Part shown: positions 38,002 through 47,457 of the stretch, in pieces
Layout: the number at the start of each line of letters is the position of its first letter
Numbering within the stretch: the stretch's first letter is position 1
Assembly: GCF_000400365.1 (NCBI RefSeq)
Contig: NZ_BAOG01000053.1
Coordinates: 1 to 64,000 of the forward strand
Origin: Vibrio jasicida CAIM 1864 = LMG 25398
GTDB lineage: Bacteria; Pseudomonadota; Gammaproteobacteria; Enterobacterales; Vibrionaceae
Direction of reading: 5' to 3'
DNA: 64,000 nt
Position numbers and translations under genes: made by a program
The notes under the pieces: generated by a model
Seen by the model: only the letters and a program-made list of their open reading frames with translations
Databases searched by the model: none
Told to the model about the DNA's origin: nothing

Positions 38002-38931
38002 ATGAATATTGTCCCCTCTCCATCTTTCTCTTTTAAATTGCTTGTTCCTAAATATTGGTCTGTTTGGTTCGCCTTTGGTCTGTTGGCGCTGATTGTCAAT
38101 CTGCTTCCATACTCAGCCTTACGTTTGTTAGGTAGGGGCATTGGTTCGCTTGCGATGCTGGCCATGAAGCGCCGTAAAGGCATTGCAAAGCAAAATTTAA
38201 AACTCTGCTTTCCCGAATACAGCGCTCAAGAATGCGATGAACTGGTAAAGACAAACTTTAAATACACAGGGATGGCGCTGATCGAGACCGGAATGGCTTG
38301 GTTTTGGCCTGAGTGGCGAGTGAAGCGTCTAGCCAAAGTGGTTGGAAAAGAGCGTTTACTGGAACAAGAGAAAAATGGGCGTGGTGTACTGGTGGTTTGC
38401 AGTCATCACCTAAATTTGGAAATGACGGCGCGTATTTTTAGTCAATTTGCCAAAGGCTATGGTGTTTATCGACCGAATTCAAACCCTGTTTATGAGTTTG
38501 TTCAGCATCGAGGACGCACGCGTTGCGGCCATCAAATGATTGATCGGAAAGACGTTAAATCAATGCTTAAAGTGCTGAAAAACGGTCAGCGACTGTGGTA
38601 TTTACCTGACCATGATTACGGAGTTAAAAATTCGGTCTTCGCCCCGTTTTTCGCTGTTGAGCAAGCCGCGAGTACTGCAGGATCGAGTGTGCTTATTGAT
38701 GCGACAAAATGTGCAGTGATGTCAGGGGTTACGGTCAGTGAACATTCTCACTACACGCTCTATATTGGTGAAGATCTCAGTGGACGTTTCGAGCGCCGTA
38801 ATCCAGTCAAAGCGGCAAGTATCTTAAATCAAGAACTTGAAGGCATGATAAGAAGAGACGTGCCAGCTTGGATGTGGCTGCATAAGCGGTTTAAAACTCG
38901 TCCGGAAGGTTTGAGTGGCGTTTATGCGTAA
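38002..38931 (+). CDS. lpxL: Kdo2-lipid IVA lauroyltransferase family acyltransferase (LpxL-like)
   Basis: About 309 residues. Late acyltransferase of lipid A synthesis at the inner-membrane face. An N-terminal membrane anchor (YWSVWFAFGLLALIVNLLP) is followed by the HX4E catalytic motif in SHHLNLE, then RPNSNPVYEFV and LKNGQRLWYLPDHDYG, all close to E. coli LpxL, and the ending WLHKRFKTRPEG. Start 38002 matches the LpxL N-terminus better than the ATG at 37990, which lies inside a repeat. LpxP or the Vibrio LpxN type cannot be excluded. Confidence 0.85.
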   Translation: MNIVPSPSFSFKLLVPKYWSVWFAFGLLALIVNLLPYSALRLLGRGIGSLAMLAMKRRKGIAKQNLKLCFPEYSAQECDELVKTNFKYTGMALIETGMAWFWPEWRVKRLAKVVGKERLLEQEKNGRGVLVVCSHHLNLEMTARIFSQFAKGYGVYRPNSNPVYEFVQHRGRTRCGHQMIDRKDVKSMLKVLKNGQRLWYLPDHDYGVKNSVFAPFFAVEQAASTAGSSVLIDATKCAVMSGVTVSEHSHYTLYIGEDLSGRFERRNPVKAASILNQELEGMIRRDVPAWMWLHKRFKTRPEGLSGVYA

Positions 38932-38941
38932 GAGGGATACA

Positions 38942-38975
38942 AAAAAGGTCGGCTTAGTGCTGACCTTTTTATTTG
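38942..38975. terminator. Bidirectional terminator between lpxL and panC
   Basis: Stem AAAAAGGTCGGC / GCTGACCTTTTT (38942-38970) with one G-T pair and a 5-base loop. T-runs on both strands serve the convergent genes. Confidence 0.88.
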
Positions 38976-38985
38976 CGAATTTCGT

Positions 38986-39888
38986 TTATTCAGCGTTTGC
39001 TGAATTCGCTTCGCTAGATTCTTCTTCTTTAGCTTCTACCGCCATATCAACAGTTTGGTTGTCGATGAGGCGTGCTTTACCTAAGAAGGCAGACATCAGG
39101 ATCACGGCTTGAGTGGTCTCTGTTGTGATTGCTTGAAGTGTGCGAGCATCACGAATGAAGATTTCATCTGGCTGCAAACCGGCAGCGCGTAATTGATCAT
39201 TCGCATCTTCAATCACTGAAGCGTAATCGTCACGACCACCACGCATCGCGCTACTGATCCAGCGCATAGTACGTGCTAAAACAGGTGCGCGTTGACGCTC
39301 ATCAATCGTTAGCAGGCCATTGCGAGAGCTCATTGCAAGGCCGTCCATTTCACGAACGGTTGCGACACCTACGATTTCGATGTCCATTGCTAGATCATCA
39401 ACCATCTTACGAATAACAGCAAGCTGTTGGAAATCTTTCTCACCAAAGCAAGCTACATCAGGTTGAACGATGTTGAATAACTTATTTACGATAGTCGTCA
39501 CGCCACGGAAATGGCCCGGACGAGAAGCGCCTTCAAGAATCGTAGAAAGCCCAGGCACATCGACAAAAGTCTGTTTATCTAAGCCTTCAGGGTAAATGGT
39601 CTCTGGTGTCGGTGTGAATACCAACTCGACGCCTTCGCCGCTTAGCTTGCTAAGATCTTCTTCAAGTGTACGAGGGTAGTTATTTAAATCGTCTGCACGT
39701 TCAAACTGCATCGGGTTGACAAAGATGCTTACCACAACGACATCGGCGTACTCGCGTGCTTTACGAACCAGTGTTAGATGGCCTTCGTGTAGGTTGCCCA
39801 TGGTTGGGACAAACGCAACTTTACGACCTTCACGTTTGAACGTCTTGATCTGTTCACGAATGGCTGAGATTTCTGCAAAAGTGTGCAT
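38986..39888 (-). CDS. panC: Pantothenate synthetase
   Basis: 300 residues. Condenses pantoate with beta-alanine using ATP. HIGH-type [14 protein letters not shown], then [10 protein letters not shown] and [11 protein letters not shown] mark the active site. The C-terminus has an extra acidic tail ([16 protein letters not shown]) beyond the usual core. Last gene of the sfsA-to-panC minus-strand run, 11 bases after panB. Confidence 0.97.
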   Translation of the reverse strand: MHTFAEISAIREQIKTFKREGRKVAFVPTMGNLHEGHLTLVRKAREYADVVVVSIFVNPMQFERADDLNNYPRTLEEDLSKLSGEGVELVFTPTPETIYPEGLDKQTFVDVPGLSTILEGASRPGHFRGVTTIVNKLFNIVQPDVACFGEKDFQQLAVIRKMVDDLAMDIEIVGVATVREMDGLAMSSRNGLLTIDERQRAPVLARTMRWISSAMRGGRDDYASVIEDANDQLRAAGLQPDEIFIRDARTLQAITTETTQAVILMSAFLGKARLIDNQTVDMAVEAKEEESSEANSANAE

Positions 39889-39899
39889 GCATTTATCCT

Positions 39900-40694
39900 C
39901 TAGGCAATAGTATGAGCGTCGTCTGGGAACACTGCGCTTTCAACGTCTTCCATGTATTTTGCCACAGCTGTACGCATATCGCCTGTTTCAGCAAGGAAGT
40001 TTTTTGAGAACTTTGGCATGTAGTTCGCCGAAATTCCGAACATATCGTGCATAACTAGGATTTGACCGTCCGTTACGTTACCTGCACCGATGCCAATTAC
40101 TGGTACATCAAGTACTTGAGTAATACGAGCTGCCAATTCAGCTGGAACACACTCGAGTAAAACAATTTGAGCGCCGGCTTCTTGCAGTGCTAATGCATCT
40201 TTTACCATACGATCGGCTTTTTCTTGATCGCGACCTTGCACTTTGTAACCACCAAAGATGTTTACAGATTGTGGTGTTAGGCCCAAGTGTGCACAGACTG
40301 GTACCGCGCGTTCCGTTAGCATTTTTACGGTATCTACTAACCAGTCGCCGCCTTCAATTTTTACCATATTTGCGCCAGCACGCATGAGTACTGCTGCGTT
40401 CTCACACGCTTGCTCTGGCGTTGCGTAGCTCATGAATGGCATATCAGCCATCAAAAGACAATTCGGGCTACCAGCGCGTACACAGCGAGTGTGATAAGCA
40501 ATATCTTCAACAGTAACAGGTAACGTGTCAGTCTTACCTTGCAGAACCATGCCTAGAGAGTCACCTACCAGTAAAACTGGCATTTCTTGGCTTTCGAAAA
40601 GTTGGGCAAAGCTTGCATCGTATGCAGTTGAAGTAGCAAATTTACGACCTTCTTGCTTCCACTTAATCAGGTCGTTAATGGTCATTTTTTTCAT
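39900..40694 (-). CDS. panB: 3-methyl-2-oxobutanoate hydroxymethyltransferase
   Basis: 264 residues. Makes ketopantoate from 2-oxoisovalerate and methylene-tetrahydrofolate, the first step to pantothenate and CoA. Segments [41 protein letters not shown] and VIGIGAGN are diagnostic. Start ATG with GAGGATAAAACA upstream. panD is not in this window, although panC and panB are. Confidence 0.97.
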   Translation of the reverse strand: MKKMTINDLIKWKQEGRKFATSTAYDASFAQLFESQEMPVLLVGDSLGMVLQGKTDTLPVTVEDIAYHTRCVRAGSPNCLLMADMPFMSYATPEQACENAAVLMRAGANMVKIEGGDWLVDTVKMLTERAVPVCAHLGLTPQSVNIFGGYKVQGRDQEKADRMVKDALALQEAGAQIVLLECVPAELAARITQVLDVPVIGIGAGNVTDGQILVMHDMFGISANYMPKFSKNFLAETGDMRTAVAKYMEDVESAVFPDDAHTIA

Positions 40695-40718
40695 TGTTTT
40701 ATCCTCACTAGGAGTTGG

Positions 40719-41204
40719 CTATGACTGCCAAATATTGAGGCCGTTGCGATCTACTTTTTCAAGTAGTGACGACACCTCGATCCCGTCTGGGAGTTGTAAA
40801 CTTGGTGCAATTTCCGCAAGAGGGTAGAGTACGAACTCGCGCTCTCTCATTCCATAATGTGGAACTGTCAGTCTTTCGGAATCAATCACCTCATTGCCGT
40901 ATAACACGATGTCGAGATCCAAGGTTCTTGGTCCCCAACGCTCGTCTTTACGGACACGCCCTTGCTCTTGCTCTATTGCTTGGGTGCAATCGAGCAGTTC
41001 AAGTGGCGTCAAATTGGTTTTAATTGCCACAACCGCATTGATGTAATCCGGCTGGTTTTGCGGACCCATTGGTGTGCTGCTGTATAGCGAAGAAGCTTGA
41101 ATAAACTCTGTTTTAGGCAGGGTCTTCAGTGCTTCAATCGCTAATTTAGCTTGGCTGACGGGATCAGCCAAGTTACTGCCTACCGCAATGTACGCTGTGA
41201 TCAT
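40719..41204 (-). CDS. folK: HPPK, 6-hydroxymethyl-dihydropterin pyrophosphokinase
   Basis: 161 residues. Transfers pyrophosphate from ATP to the pterin in folate synthesis. Family motifs: AYIAVGSNLADP at the N-terminus, SLYSSTPMGPQNQPDY and ERWGPRTLDLDIVLYG with metal-binding Asp pair. Its ATG overlaps the pcnB stop (ATGA), so translation is coupled. Confidence 0.96.
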   Translation of the reverse strand: MITAYIAVGSNLADPVSQAKLAIEALKTLPKTEFIQASSLYSSTPMGPQNQPDYINAVVAIKTNLTPLELLDCTQAIEQEQGRVRKDERWGPRTLDLDIVLYGNEVIDSERLTVPHYGMREREFVLYPLAEIAPSLQLPDGIEVSSLLEKVDRNGLNIWQS

Positions 41205-42568
41205 GAGTTTGGTTTACTCTTTTTCTTGCGATAGGTTTTACGACGTCGTTGGCCTGTTTTTGGTGCTTGGCCATCTAGGTCTGCAGCCATGGCTTGGCGC
41301 ATTTCTCGGCCAGCATTTTGGAAAGTTTCCCACCACTTAGCAAGCTTCTGAGTGTCGCCGCCTTCAATTTCACCGCGCATTTCAAGAAAATCAAAGCCAG
41401 CTCTAAATTTATTGAGCTCCATCAGGCGGAAAGCACGTTTACCATTGCGACGTGGAAGACGTAATTGCAGCTGCCAAATCTCGCGTATGGTCGCGGTATG
41501 ACGGCGCGGAATGGCGATTGAACGTACTTGGTCATCAAGAATGATGTTGCTTGCTTCCATGATGGCATCGTAATGGCACAGATTACGCTGTTCCATGAGT
41601 TTGTCTGCCATTGCACACAGTGGGTACCACAGCATTGCAGCAAACATAAAGGCAGGGTTAATACGCTTACCTTCTTCGATGCGCATATCGGTTGAATCTA
41701 ACACTAAATCAAGCATTTGCTCAGTGTGAGATTCATAATCTTCAGTGAAGTGCTCTGAAATTGCAGGGAACAACTGTTGGAATAAGTTGTATTCACGCAA
41801 TAAATGGTAGGTTTCTAGCCCATACCCAGACTGAAGCAGTTTCAGTGATTCCTCGAACAGACGTGCCGATGGAATATCACGTAGTAGTGGTGCCATCTCT
41901 TCGATTGGTGCCGCGGTATCTTCTTCGATATCGAAGTCCAATTTCACCGCAAAGCGAACTGCACGCAGCATACGTACTGGGTCTTCGCGGTAACGGGTTT
42001 CTGGGTCACCAATCAGGCGAATAAGGCGATCTTCTAGATCTTCAATACCACGCGCATAATCGTGAATTGAGTAGTCTGCGATGTTGTAGTACATCGAGTT
42101 AATCGTGAAGTCGCGACGTTCGGCATCTTCATCTACGGTGCCGTATACGTTGTCGCGAAGTAGCATCCCTTCTTTCGATTGCTGGGAGATACTTTTGTTC
42201 TGTTGCTCTTGGTGGTGACCACGGAACGTTGCAACTTCGATGATGTCTCGACCAAACATAATGTGTGCGAGACGGAAGCGACGACCGATCAAACGGCAGT
42301 TTCTAAATAACTGTTTGATCTGCTCTGGTGTCGCGTTCGTTGCAATATCAAAGTCTTTTGGTTTTTGTCCAAGCAGTAAGTCTCGAACCCCGCCACCTAC
42401 AAGATAAGCATCGAAACCGGCACCGTTCAGTCGGTATAGCACTTTCAGTGCATTGTCACTGATATGCTTACGCGAGATGTTGTGCTCTTCACGAGTAATT
42501 ACATTAAGAGCGAGTTCTGGGATCATGGCAGATTCGCTTGGTGTATAGTCGTTTGTATTCATGTGCAT
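41201..42568 (-). CDS. pcnB: Poly(A) polymerase I
   Basis: 455 residues. Adds 3' poly(A) tails that promote RNA decay. Nucleotidyltransferase head LVGGGVRDLLLGQKPKDFD with the catalytic DXD, tRNA-nucleotidyltransferase-like body RREDFT-type region (AERRDFTINSMYYN), and a basic C-terminal tail (KTGQRRRKTYRKKKSKP). The start is uncertain: ATG at 42568, or 42562 two codons later. E. coli pcnB uses a rare ATT start, so an upstream non-canonical start is also possible. Confidence 0.95.
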   Translation of the reverse strand: MHMNTNDYTPSESAMIPELALNVITREEHNISRKHISDNALKVLYRLNGAGFDAYLVGGGVRDLLLGQKPKDFDIATNATPEQIKQLFRNCRLIGRRFRLAHIMFGRDIIEVATFRGHHQEQQNKSISQQSKEGMLLRDNVYGTVDEDAERRDFTINSMYYNIADYSIHDYARGIEDLEDRLIRLIGDPETRYREDPVRMLRAVRFAVKLDFDIEEDTAAPIEEMAPLLRDIPSARLFEESLKLLQSGYGLETYHLLREYNLFQQLFPAISEHFTEDYESHTEQMLDLVLDSTDMRIEEGKRINPAFMFAAMLWYPLCAMADKLMEQRNLCHYDAIMEASNIILDDQVRSIAIPRRHTATIREIWQLQLRLPRRNGKRAFRLMELNKFRAGFDFLEMRGEIEGGDTQKLAKWWETFQNAGREMRQAMAADLDGQAPKTGQRRRKTYRKKKSKPNS

Positions 42569-42669
42569 CTGGCAATAACTGGGTTTAATCCAATCTTGCT
42601 TTGGTTAGTTTCTACGCCTCGAGGGCCAATTTTGCGGCTAATGATAGCCTACGCAGTGCCATTTGAGAA

Positions 42670-43533
42670 TCACGGTGTGATCTCGATCTCTGCTGGAAGC
42701 TGTTCTAAGTGCCAATTTTCGCAACCCCAACGCAGTATTTCTTCAAGGTTTGCGCCTTTTACATCGTCAGGTATATCAAAGCCTAAAAATGTCATGGCAT
42801 GCAGCAGAGCTGGCTTCGGATTGTCGACATCAATAGCCGTCGCATGGTTTTGTTTTGACAGCTTATTACCGTTTGAATCCATCGCTAACGGTAAGTGTAA
42901 ATAGCTTACTTCTGGTTGCCCAAGTATTTGGTATAAGCTGATTTGACGACCTGTGGGCTCAATTAAATCCGCACCACGAACGACTTCGGTAACCCCTTGG
43001 TCGATGTCATCTAATACTACCGCAAGATTATAGGCAAATAATCCATCTCGACGCTTAATAATGAAATCTTCATTTACTAGAGCTTCTGGAATCGTCATGG
43101 TGCCTTGTTTCTTATCGAGAAAATCAGCGATAGGTTTGGTCATTTTTAGGCGAATCGCGCCTTCTTTCAAGCCTTTATCTCGACATGTTCCCGGATAATA
43201 GCCGCCGTGTTCTTTAATTTGCTTGCGAGTACATTGGCAATAATAAGCGTCGCCATTCTTTAACCAAGCATCGATTTGTGTTTGGTATAAGTGATGACGT
43301 TCGCTTTGGTATACGACGTTGCCGTCCCAGTGCAAATGGTAAGCGCGTAGTGCACTTAGAATCTCGTCAGAAGCTCCCGGCATTTCTCTGGGTGGATCAA
43401 GGTCTTCGATACGTACCAACCAATCTCCGTGATTGGCTTTCGCTTGAAAGTAGCTGCCGAGCGCAGCTACTAACGATCCAAAATGTAATGGCCCAGAAGG
43501 GGATGGTGCGAATCGACCTACATAGCGTGTCAT
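42670..43533 (-). CDS. gluQ: Glutamyl-queuosine tRNA(Asp) synthetase
   Basis: 287 residues, a glutamyl-tRNA synthetase lacking the anticodon domain. It attaches glutamate to queuosine in tRNA-Asp. HIGH-like GRFAPSPSGPLHFGSL, a zinc site with CQCTRKQ and GTCRDKG, and KMSKS-like KLSKQNHA are present. Lies between dksA and pcnB, the conserved order. Assignment over full GluRS rests on the short length. Confidence 0.96.
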   Translation of the reverse strand: MTRYVGRFAPSPSGPLHFGSLVAALGSYFQAKANHGDWLVRIEDLDPPREMPGASDEILSALRAYHLHWDGNVVYQSERHHLYQTQIDAWLKNGDAYYCQCTRKQIKEHGGYYPGTCRDKGLKEGAIRLKMTKPIADFLDKKQGTMTIPEALVNEDFIIKRRDGLFAYNLAVVLDDIDQGVTEVVRGADLIEPTGRQISLYQILGQPEVSYLHLPLAMDSNGNKLSKQNHATAIDVDNPKPALLHAMTFLGFDIPDDVKGANLEEILRWGCENWHLEQLPAEIEITP

Positions 43534-43576
43534 GCGTGTATCTCGAAATTATTCTAATAAAGCTAAGCCAAAACAA

Positions 43577-43605
43577 AAAGGGAGCCTGAGCTCCCTTTCA
43601 ATAAT
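43577..43605 (-). terminator. Terminator of dksA
   Basis: Stem AAAGGGAGC / GCTCCCTTT (43577-43598), loop CTGA on the + strand. On the minus strand it is followed by TTGTTTTGG. It would separate dksA mRNA from gluQ. Confidence 0.82.
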
Positions 43606-43621
43606 CATCATGCTTGGTTGA

Positions 43622-44068
43622 TTAACCTTGCATTTGTTTCTCTTTGATCTCTGCAAGTGTTTTACAGTCGATACAAAGGTCTGCGGTTGGACGCGCTTCA
43701 AGGCGACGAACACCAATTTCAACACCACATGATTCACAGAAGCCGAAATCTTCTTCAGTGATTTTATCTAGTGTTTTTTCGATCTTCTTGATCAGGCGAC
43801 GCTCACGGTCACGGTTACGCAGTTCTAAGCTGAACTCTTCCTCTTGAGAAGCACGGTCAACTGGATCTGGGAAGTTTGCTGCTTCGTCCTGCATATGGTG
43901 TACAGTGCGATCGACTTCTTCCCTGAGCTGATTACGCCAAGCTGTTAAGATTTTCGTAAAGTGTTCAACCTGTTCTGGTGACATGTACTCTTCACCAGGC
44001 TTTTCCTGATATGGCTCCACACCGGCAATGGCTAGGATGCCTATCGTTTTCTTCTTTGATTCTGGCAT
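43622..44068 (-). CDS. dksA: RNA polymerase-binding transcription factor DksA
   Basis: 148 residues. Binds the RNA polymerase secondary channel and, with ppGpp, inhibits rRNA promoters. Coiled-coil region with tip [11 protein letters not shown] (including the functional Asp) and a C4 zinc finger (CESCGVEIG to CIDC) are seen. The gene has its own terminator and a 136-base gap from sfsA, consistent with separate, high expression. Confidence 0.98.
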   Translation of the reverse strand: MPESKKKTIGILAIAGVEPYQEKPGEEYMSPEQVEHFTKILTAWRNQLREEVDRTVHHMQDEAANFPDPVDRASQEEEFSLELRNRDRERRLIKKIEKTLDKITEEDFGFCESCGVEIGVRRLEARPTADLCIDCKTLAEIKEKQMQG

Positions 44069-44204
44069 ACAGCATCTCCTACTTACACCTAGTCAACTGC
44101 TTTGCAGTCAATTTAAGGCGGGTATCTATAGCAAAAAGAGGCGGTGCAGGCAATTACTGAATTGCAAACTTATCGTCATTGTGAAGATGACATCATTTTT
44201 TCTC

Positions 44205-44921
44205 TTAATTGATAAATTCAATAGCAGAGATTAGCTTGACTTCAGTATTGCTCAGTTCAGCTTTGTAGCAGAGAACTTCCACTCCAGCGTCTTGTGCTTG
44301 TTTTAGTAAAGTTGAATATTTCGCGTCTATATGGTGCGCCGCAGATACTTTTTCAATACCTGAATGTAAAACAGTGAATAAAAGTATGGCTCTACTTCCA
44401 GTTTGTGCCATTTCTGTGAGCTCTCGCAGGTGCTTTTGTCCTCGAGTAGTCACGGCATCAGGGAAATAGCCTTGGCCGGATGCGCTTTCTTCATCCAACA
44501 GCGTGACGCTTTTCACTTCTATATAACACTTTGATTTGTCACTTGCGCTGAGCAAGATATCAATTCGACTATTTTCATTGCCATATTTCACTTCAGTTTG
44601 AAGTTTGTCATACCCACACAGTTCTGAAATGACATTATTTTCAATTGCTTCTACGGCAAGTTGGTTAGCTCGAGCGGTGTTAATACAGATTTTATGGCCC
44701 TGTTGTGTTTCACTGAGCTCCCAACTATTGGGATATTTGCGCTTAGGGTTATCAGAAGTGGAGTACCAAACTTTGTTGCCTGGTGTGGCGCAGCCTGTCA
44801 TTGCACCAGTATTGGCACAGTGGATAGTGCGAACTTCGCCGTTATCCAATTCGATATCGGCAAGAAAGCGTTTGTAGCGTTTGAGCAGAGTCGCTGACTC
44901 TAGAGTAGGTTCGAAATGCAT
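44205..44921 (-). CDS. sfsA: Sugar fermentation stimulation protein SfsA
   Basis: 238 residues. Family members show [21 protein letters not shown] and [20 protein letters not shown] at the N-terminus and the nuclease-like core [20 protein letters not shown] (an ExK motif). Function is unclear; a role as DNA/RNA-binding regulator or nuclease has been proposed. First gene of the minus-strand run and divergent from hrpB. Confidence 0.95.
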   Translation of the reverse strand: MHFEPTLESATLLKRYKRFLADIELDNGEVRTIHCANTGAMTGCATPGNKVWYSTSDNPKRKYPNSWELSETQQGHKICINTARANQLAVEAIENNVISELCGYDKLQTEVKYGNENSRIDILLSASDKSKCYIEVKSVTLLDEESASGQGYFPDAVTTRGQKHLRELTEMAQTGSRAILLFTVLHSGIEKVSAAHHIDAKYSTLLKQAQDAGVEVLCYKAELSNTEVKLISAIEFIN

Positions 44922-44988
44922 TTTGCTTCTTTAGGGGGGACTGTTTTTATGTACAATGTTGCCAACATTACAACACAAGGTATTTCCT

Positions 44989-47457
44989 TTGTCACAATTG
45001 CCGATTGAAGCCGTGATGCCGCAATTACTTGCTGCGGTTAATCATCAACATCAAGTGATCTTAAAAGCTGCGCCGGGTGCCGGTAAGTCGACATTCTTTC
45101 CTCTAAAGCTTCTTCAAAGCCAAACCGTCACGGGCAAAATCATCATGCTAGAACCAAGACGTTTAGCGGCTCGTAATATTGCGCGTTATCTAGCACAGCA
45201 GTTGGGGGAACAAGTTGGAGATCGAGTTGGTTATCGTGTACGTGGTGAGACGAAGGTAAGTAAAAATACGCAACTTGAAATTGTAACGGAAGGGATCATG
45301 ACTCGGATGATCCAAAATGACCCAGAGTTAGATGGCATCGACCTGCTGATCTTTGATGAGTTTCATGAGCGAAGTATTCATGCTGATACGGCATTGGCCT
45401 TTAGTTTAGAGGTTCAAGAAGCGTTGAGAGACGACCTCAAGCTGGTAGTGATGTCAGCTACGCTTGACCAAGATGCCTTACAAAGCTTGTTGCCAGAGGC
45501 TGAATATATTGAGTCTGAAGGGCGAAGTTTTGAGGTGGAAACACGTTATTTACCTCTGGGTACAAATGATCATTTGCCCACATCAATGGCAAGGACGATT
45601 GAAAGTCTAATTCAGAAAGAAACAGGGTCGTTGCTCGCTTTTCTGCCCGGCGTTGGGGCAATTAAGCAGGTCGCGGAACGTCTGTCACATCTTCCTAATT
45701 CTGTGGAAGTTTGCCCTTTATATGGTCAATTGAGCTTTGCCGAGCAACAAAAAGCCATTGCTCCCGCTTCTGGAGGTAAACGCAAAGTCGTGCTCGCGAC
45801 TAACATTGCTGAAACTTCTTTGACCATTGAAGGCATTCGATTGGTCGTCGATTCTGGATTAGAACGTGTGGCGCGTTTTGATTTGAAGAATGGACTTACG
45901 CGCTTGGAGCAAGTGCGAGTGGCACAATCGTCTGCGATTCAACGTGCTGGTCGTGCAGGGCGTATTGAAGAGGGCATTTGCGTCCGATTGTATTCGGAAA
46001 GCCAATTCAAGCAGCAACCGCAAGTTCCCCAACCAGAAATCCTGCACTCAGATTTAGCAAGCTTGGTCATGGAACTATCATTCTGGGGAGCAGGGGATAT
46101 CGCAGAACTTAAATGGTTGAATATTCCTTCTTCAGCATCGCTTGCTCAGGCTAAACAGCTGTTGATTTCTTTAGGGTTACTTACCGAGCAAGGCCAACTC
46201 ACTTCTGCAGGTAAAACGGCCCACGCTCTTGGTGTAGAGCCGCGCTCAGCAGCAATGATGATTCAAGCACAGCAGTGCAGTGAAAAAATGCTAAATACCG
46301 CTTTGGCTGCGGTCGCCCTAATTGAAGAGCCCGAGCGCAATGTGACTAACATCGCGCATAGCCTACATCGCTGGGTAAGTGGTACACATGCAAAGAAAGC
46401 TATATTGCACAAGCGATCTCAAGCGCTGGCGCACAAACTGGATACAGTATTCAGCCTACCTGATGTTGATGAGCGAGTGCTAGCGTTAGTATTGAGCTTA
46501 GCTTTCCCCGATCGCATTGCGCAGCAGCGTGTTAACCAATATGGTCGTTTTACTTTGTCGAACGGGCATGGTGCTGAGTGTCGACCAGAAGAGACACTCG
46601 GTGGTTGTGATTACTTAGTTGCGATTGATTTGATGCGCTCGCATTCTAACTCAAGCCAAATTAACCTAGCTTGTGACTTAGATATCAACGCATTACAAGA
46701 AACGTTCGAGCACCTTTTCACGACGGCTGAGCTGGTTGATTGGGATGAGAAAAAAGGCCGTTTGATTGCCGAACGCCAAATCAAACTTGGTCAACTGGTG
46801 ATTAAGCGTGAAGCCTTGCCGAGTCCGGGTAAAGAAAAAATGACACAAGCTTTACTCACTTATGTCCGCCGTCAGGGCTTACAGAGTCTAAACTGGACGT
46901 CGGCAGCGGAAAATTTGTTAGAACGTATTCGCTGCGCAGTGGAATGGTTACCTGAGCAAGCTTGGCCAAGTTTTGATGAGACCAGTTTGCTTAATGGCCT
47001 AGAAGAGTGGCTAGAGCCGTACATGAGCACGGTTTCATCGGCGAAAAATTTGGCGAAAGTGAACCTAGTGGAAGCGTTGAACGCTCGATTAGGTTGGCCG
47101 TTGAATCAACAGATTGATGAGTGGTTGCCAGAAGATTATCGCTTACCAACAGGTTCGAAAAAGCGCATTCGTTACCAATTTGGTCATGAGCCTGTGCTGT
47201 CAGTGCGTATGCAAGAAGTGTTTGGAGAGAGCACTTCTCCAACGGTGGCACAAGGTCGCAAGCGATTGGTGTTAGAGTTACTTTCTCCAGCACAACGGCC
47301 TCTTCAGGTGACAACGGATTTAGCTGCCTTTTGGGCAGGAAGCTACAAAGAAGTGCAAAAAGAGATGAAAGGCCGATATCCAAAACACGTTTGGCCTGAT
47401 GATCCTGCCACTCATGTAGCGACAACAAAAACAAAAAGACAATTGAATAATGACTGA
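44989..47457 (+). CDS. hrpB: ATP-dependent helicase HrpB
   Basis: About 822 residues from a TTG at 44989 (SQLPIEAVMPQLL), preceded by ACAAGG eight bases away. This matches the E. coli start MSSLPVAAVLPELL; an ATG 11 codons upstream lacks a ribosome site at proper spacing. DExH RNA helicase: Walker A AAPGAGKST, DEFHERSIH, SAT motif VMSATLDQ, and QRAGRAGR motif VI, followed by HA2 and the HrpB C-terminal domain. The cellular role is poorly known. It overlaps mrcB by 8 bases. Confidence 0.93.
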   Translation: MSQLPIEAVMPQLLAAVNHQHQVILKAAPGAGKSTFFPLKLLQSQTVTGKIIMLEPRRLAARNIARYLAQQLGEQVGDRVGYRVRGETKVSKNTQLEIVTEGIMTRMIQNDPELDGIDLLIFDEFHERSIHADTALAFSLEVQEALRDDLKLVVMSATLDQDALQSLLPEAEYIESEGRSFEVETRYLPLGTNDHLPTSMARTIESLIQKETGSLLAFLPGVGAIKQVAERLSHLPNSVEVCPLYGQLSFAEQQKAIAPASGGKRKVVLATNIAETSLTIEGIRLVVDSGLERVARFDLKNGLTRLEQVRVAQSSAIQRAGRAGRIEEGICVRLYSESQFKQQPQVPQPEILHSDLASLVMELSFWGAGDIAELKWLNIPSSASLAQAKQLLISLGLLTEQGQLTSAGKTAHALGVEPRSAAMMIQAQQCSEKMLNTALAAVALIEEPERNVTNIAHSLHRWVSGTHAKKAILHKRSQALAHKLDTVFSLPDVDERVLALVLSLAFPDRIAQQRVNQYGRFTLSNGHGAECRPEETLGGCDYLVAIDLMRSHSNSSQINLACDLDINALQETFEHLFTTAELVDWDEKKGRLIAERQIKLGQLVIKREALPSPGKEKMTQALLTYVRRQGLQSLNWTSAAENLLERIRCAVEWLPEQAWPSFDETSLLNGLEEWLEPYMSTVSSAKNLAKVNLVEALNARLGWPLNQQIDEWLPEDYRLPTGSKKRIRYQFGHEPVLSVRMQEVFGESTSPTVAQGRKRLVLELLSPAQRPLQVTTDLAAFWAGSYKEVQKEMKGRYPKHVWPDDPATHVATTKTKRQLNND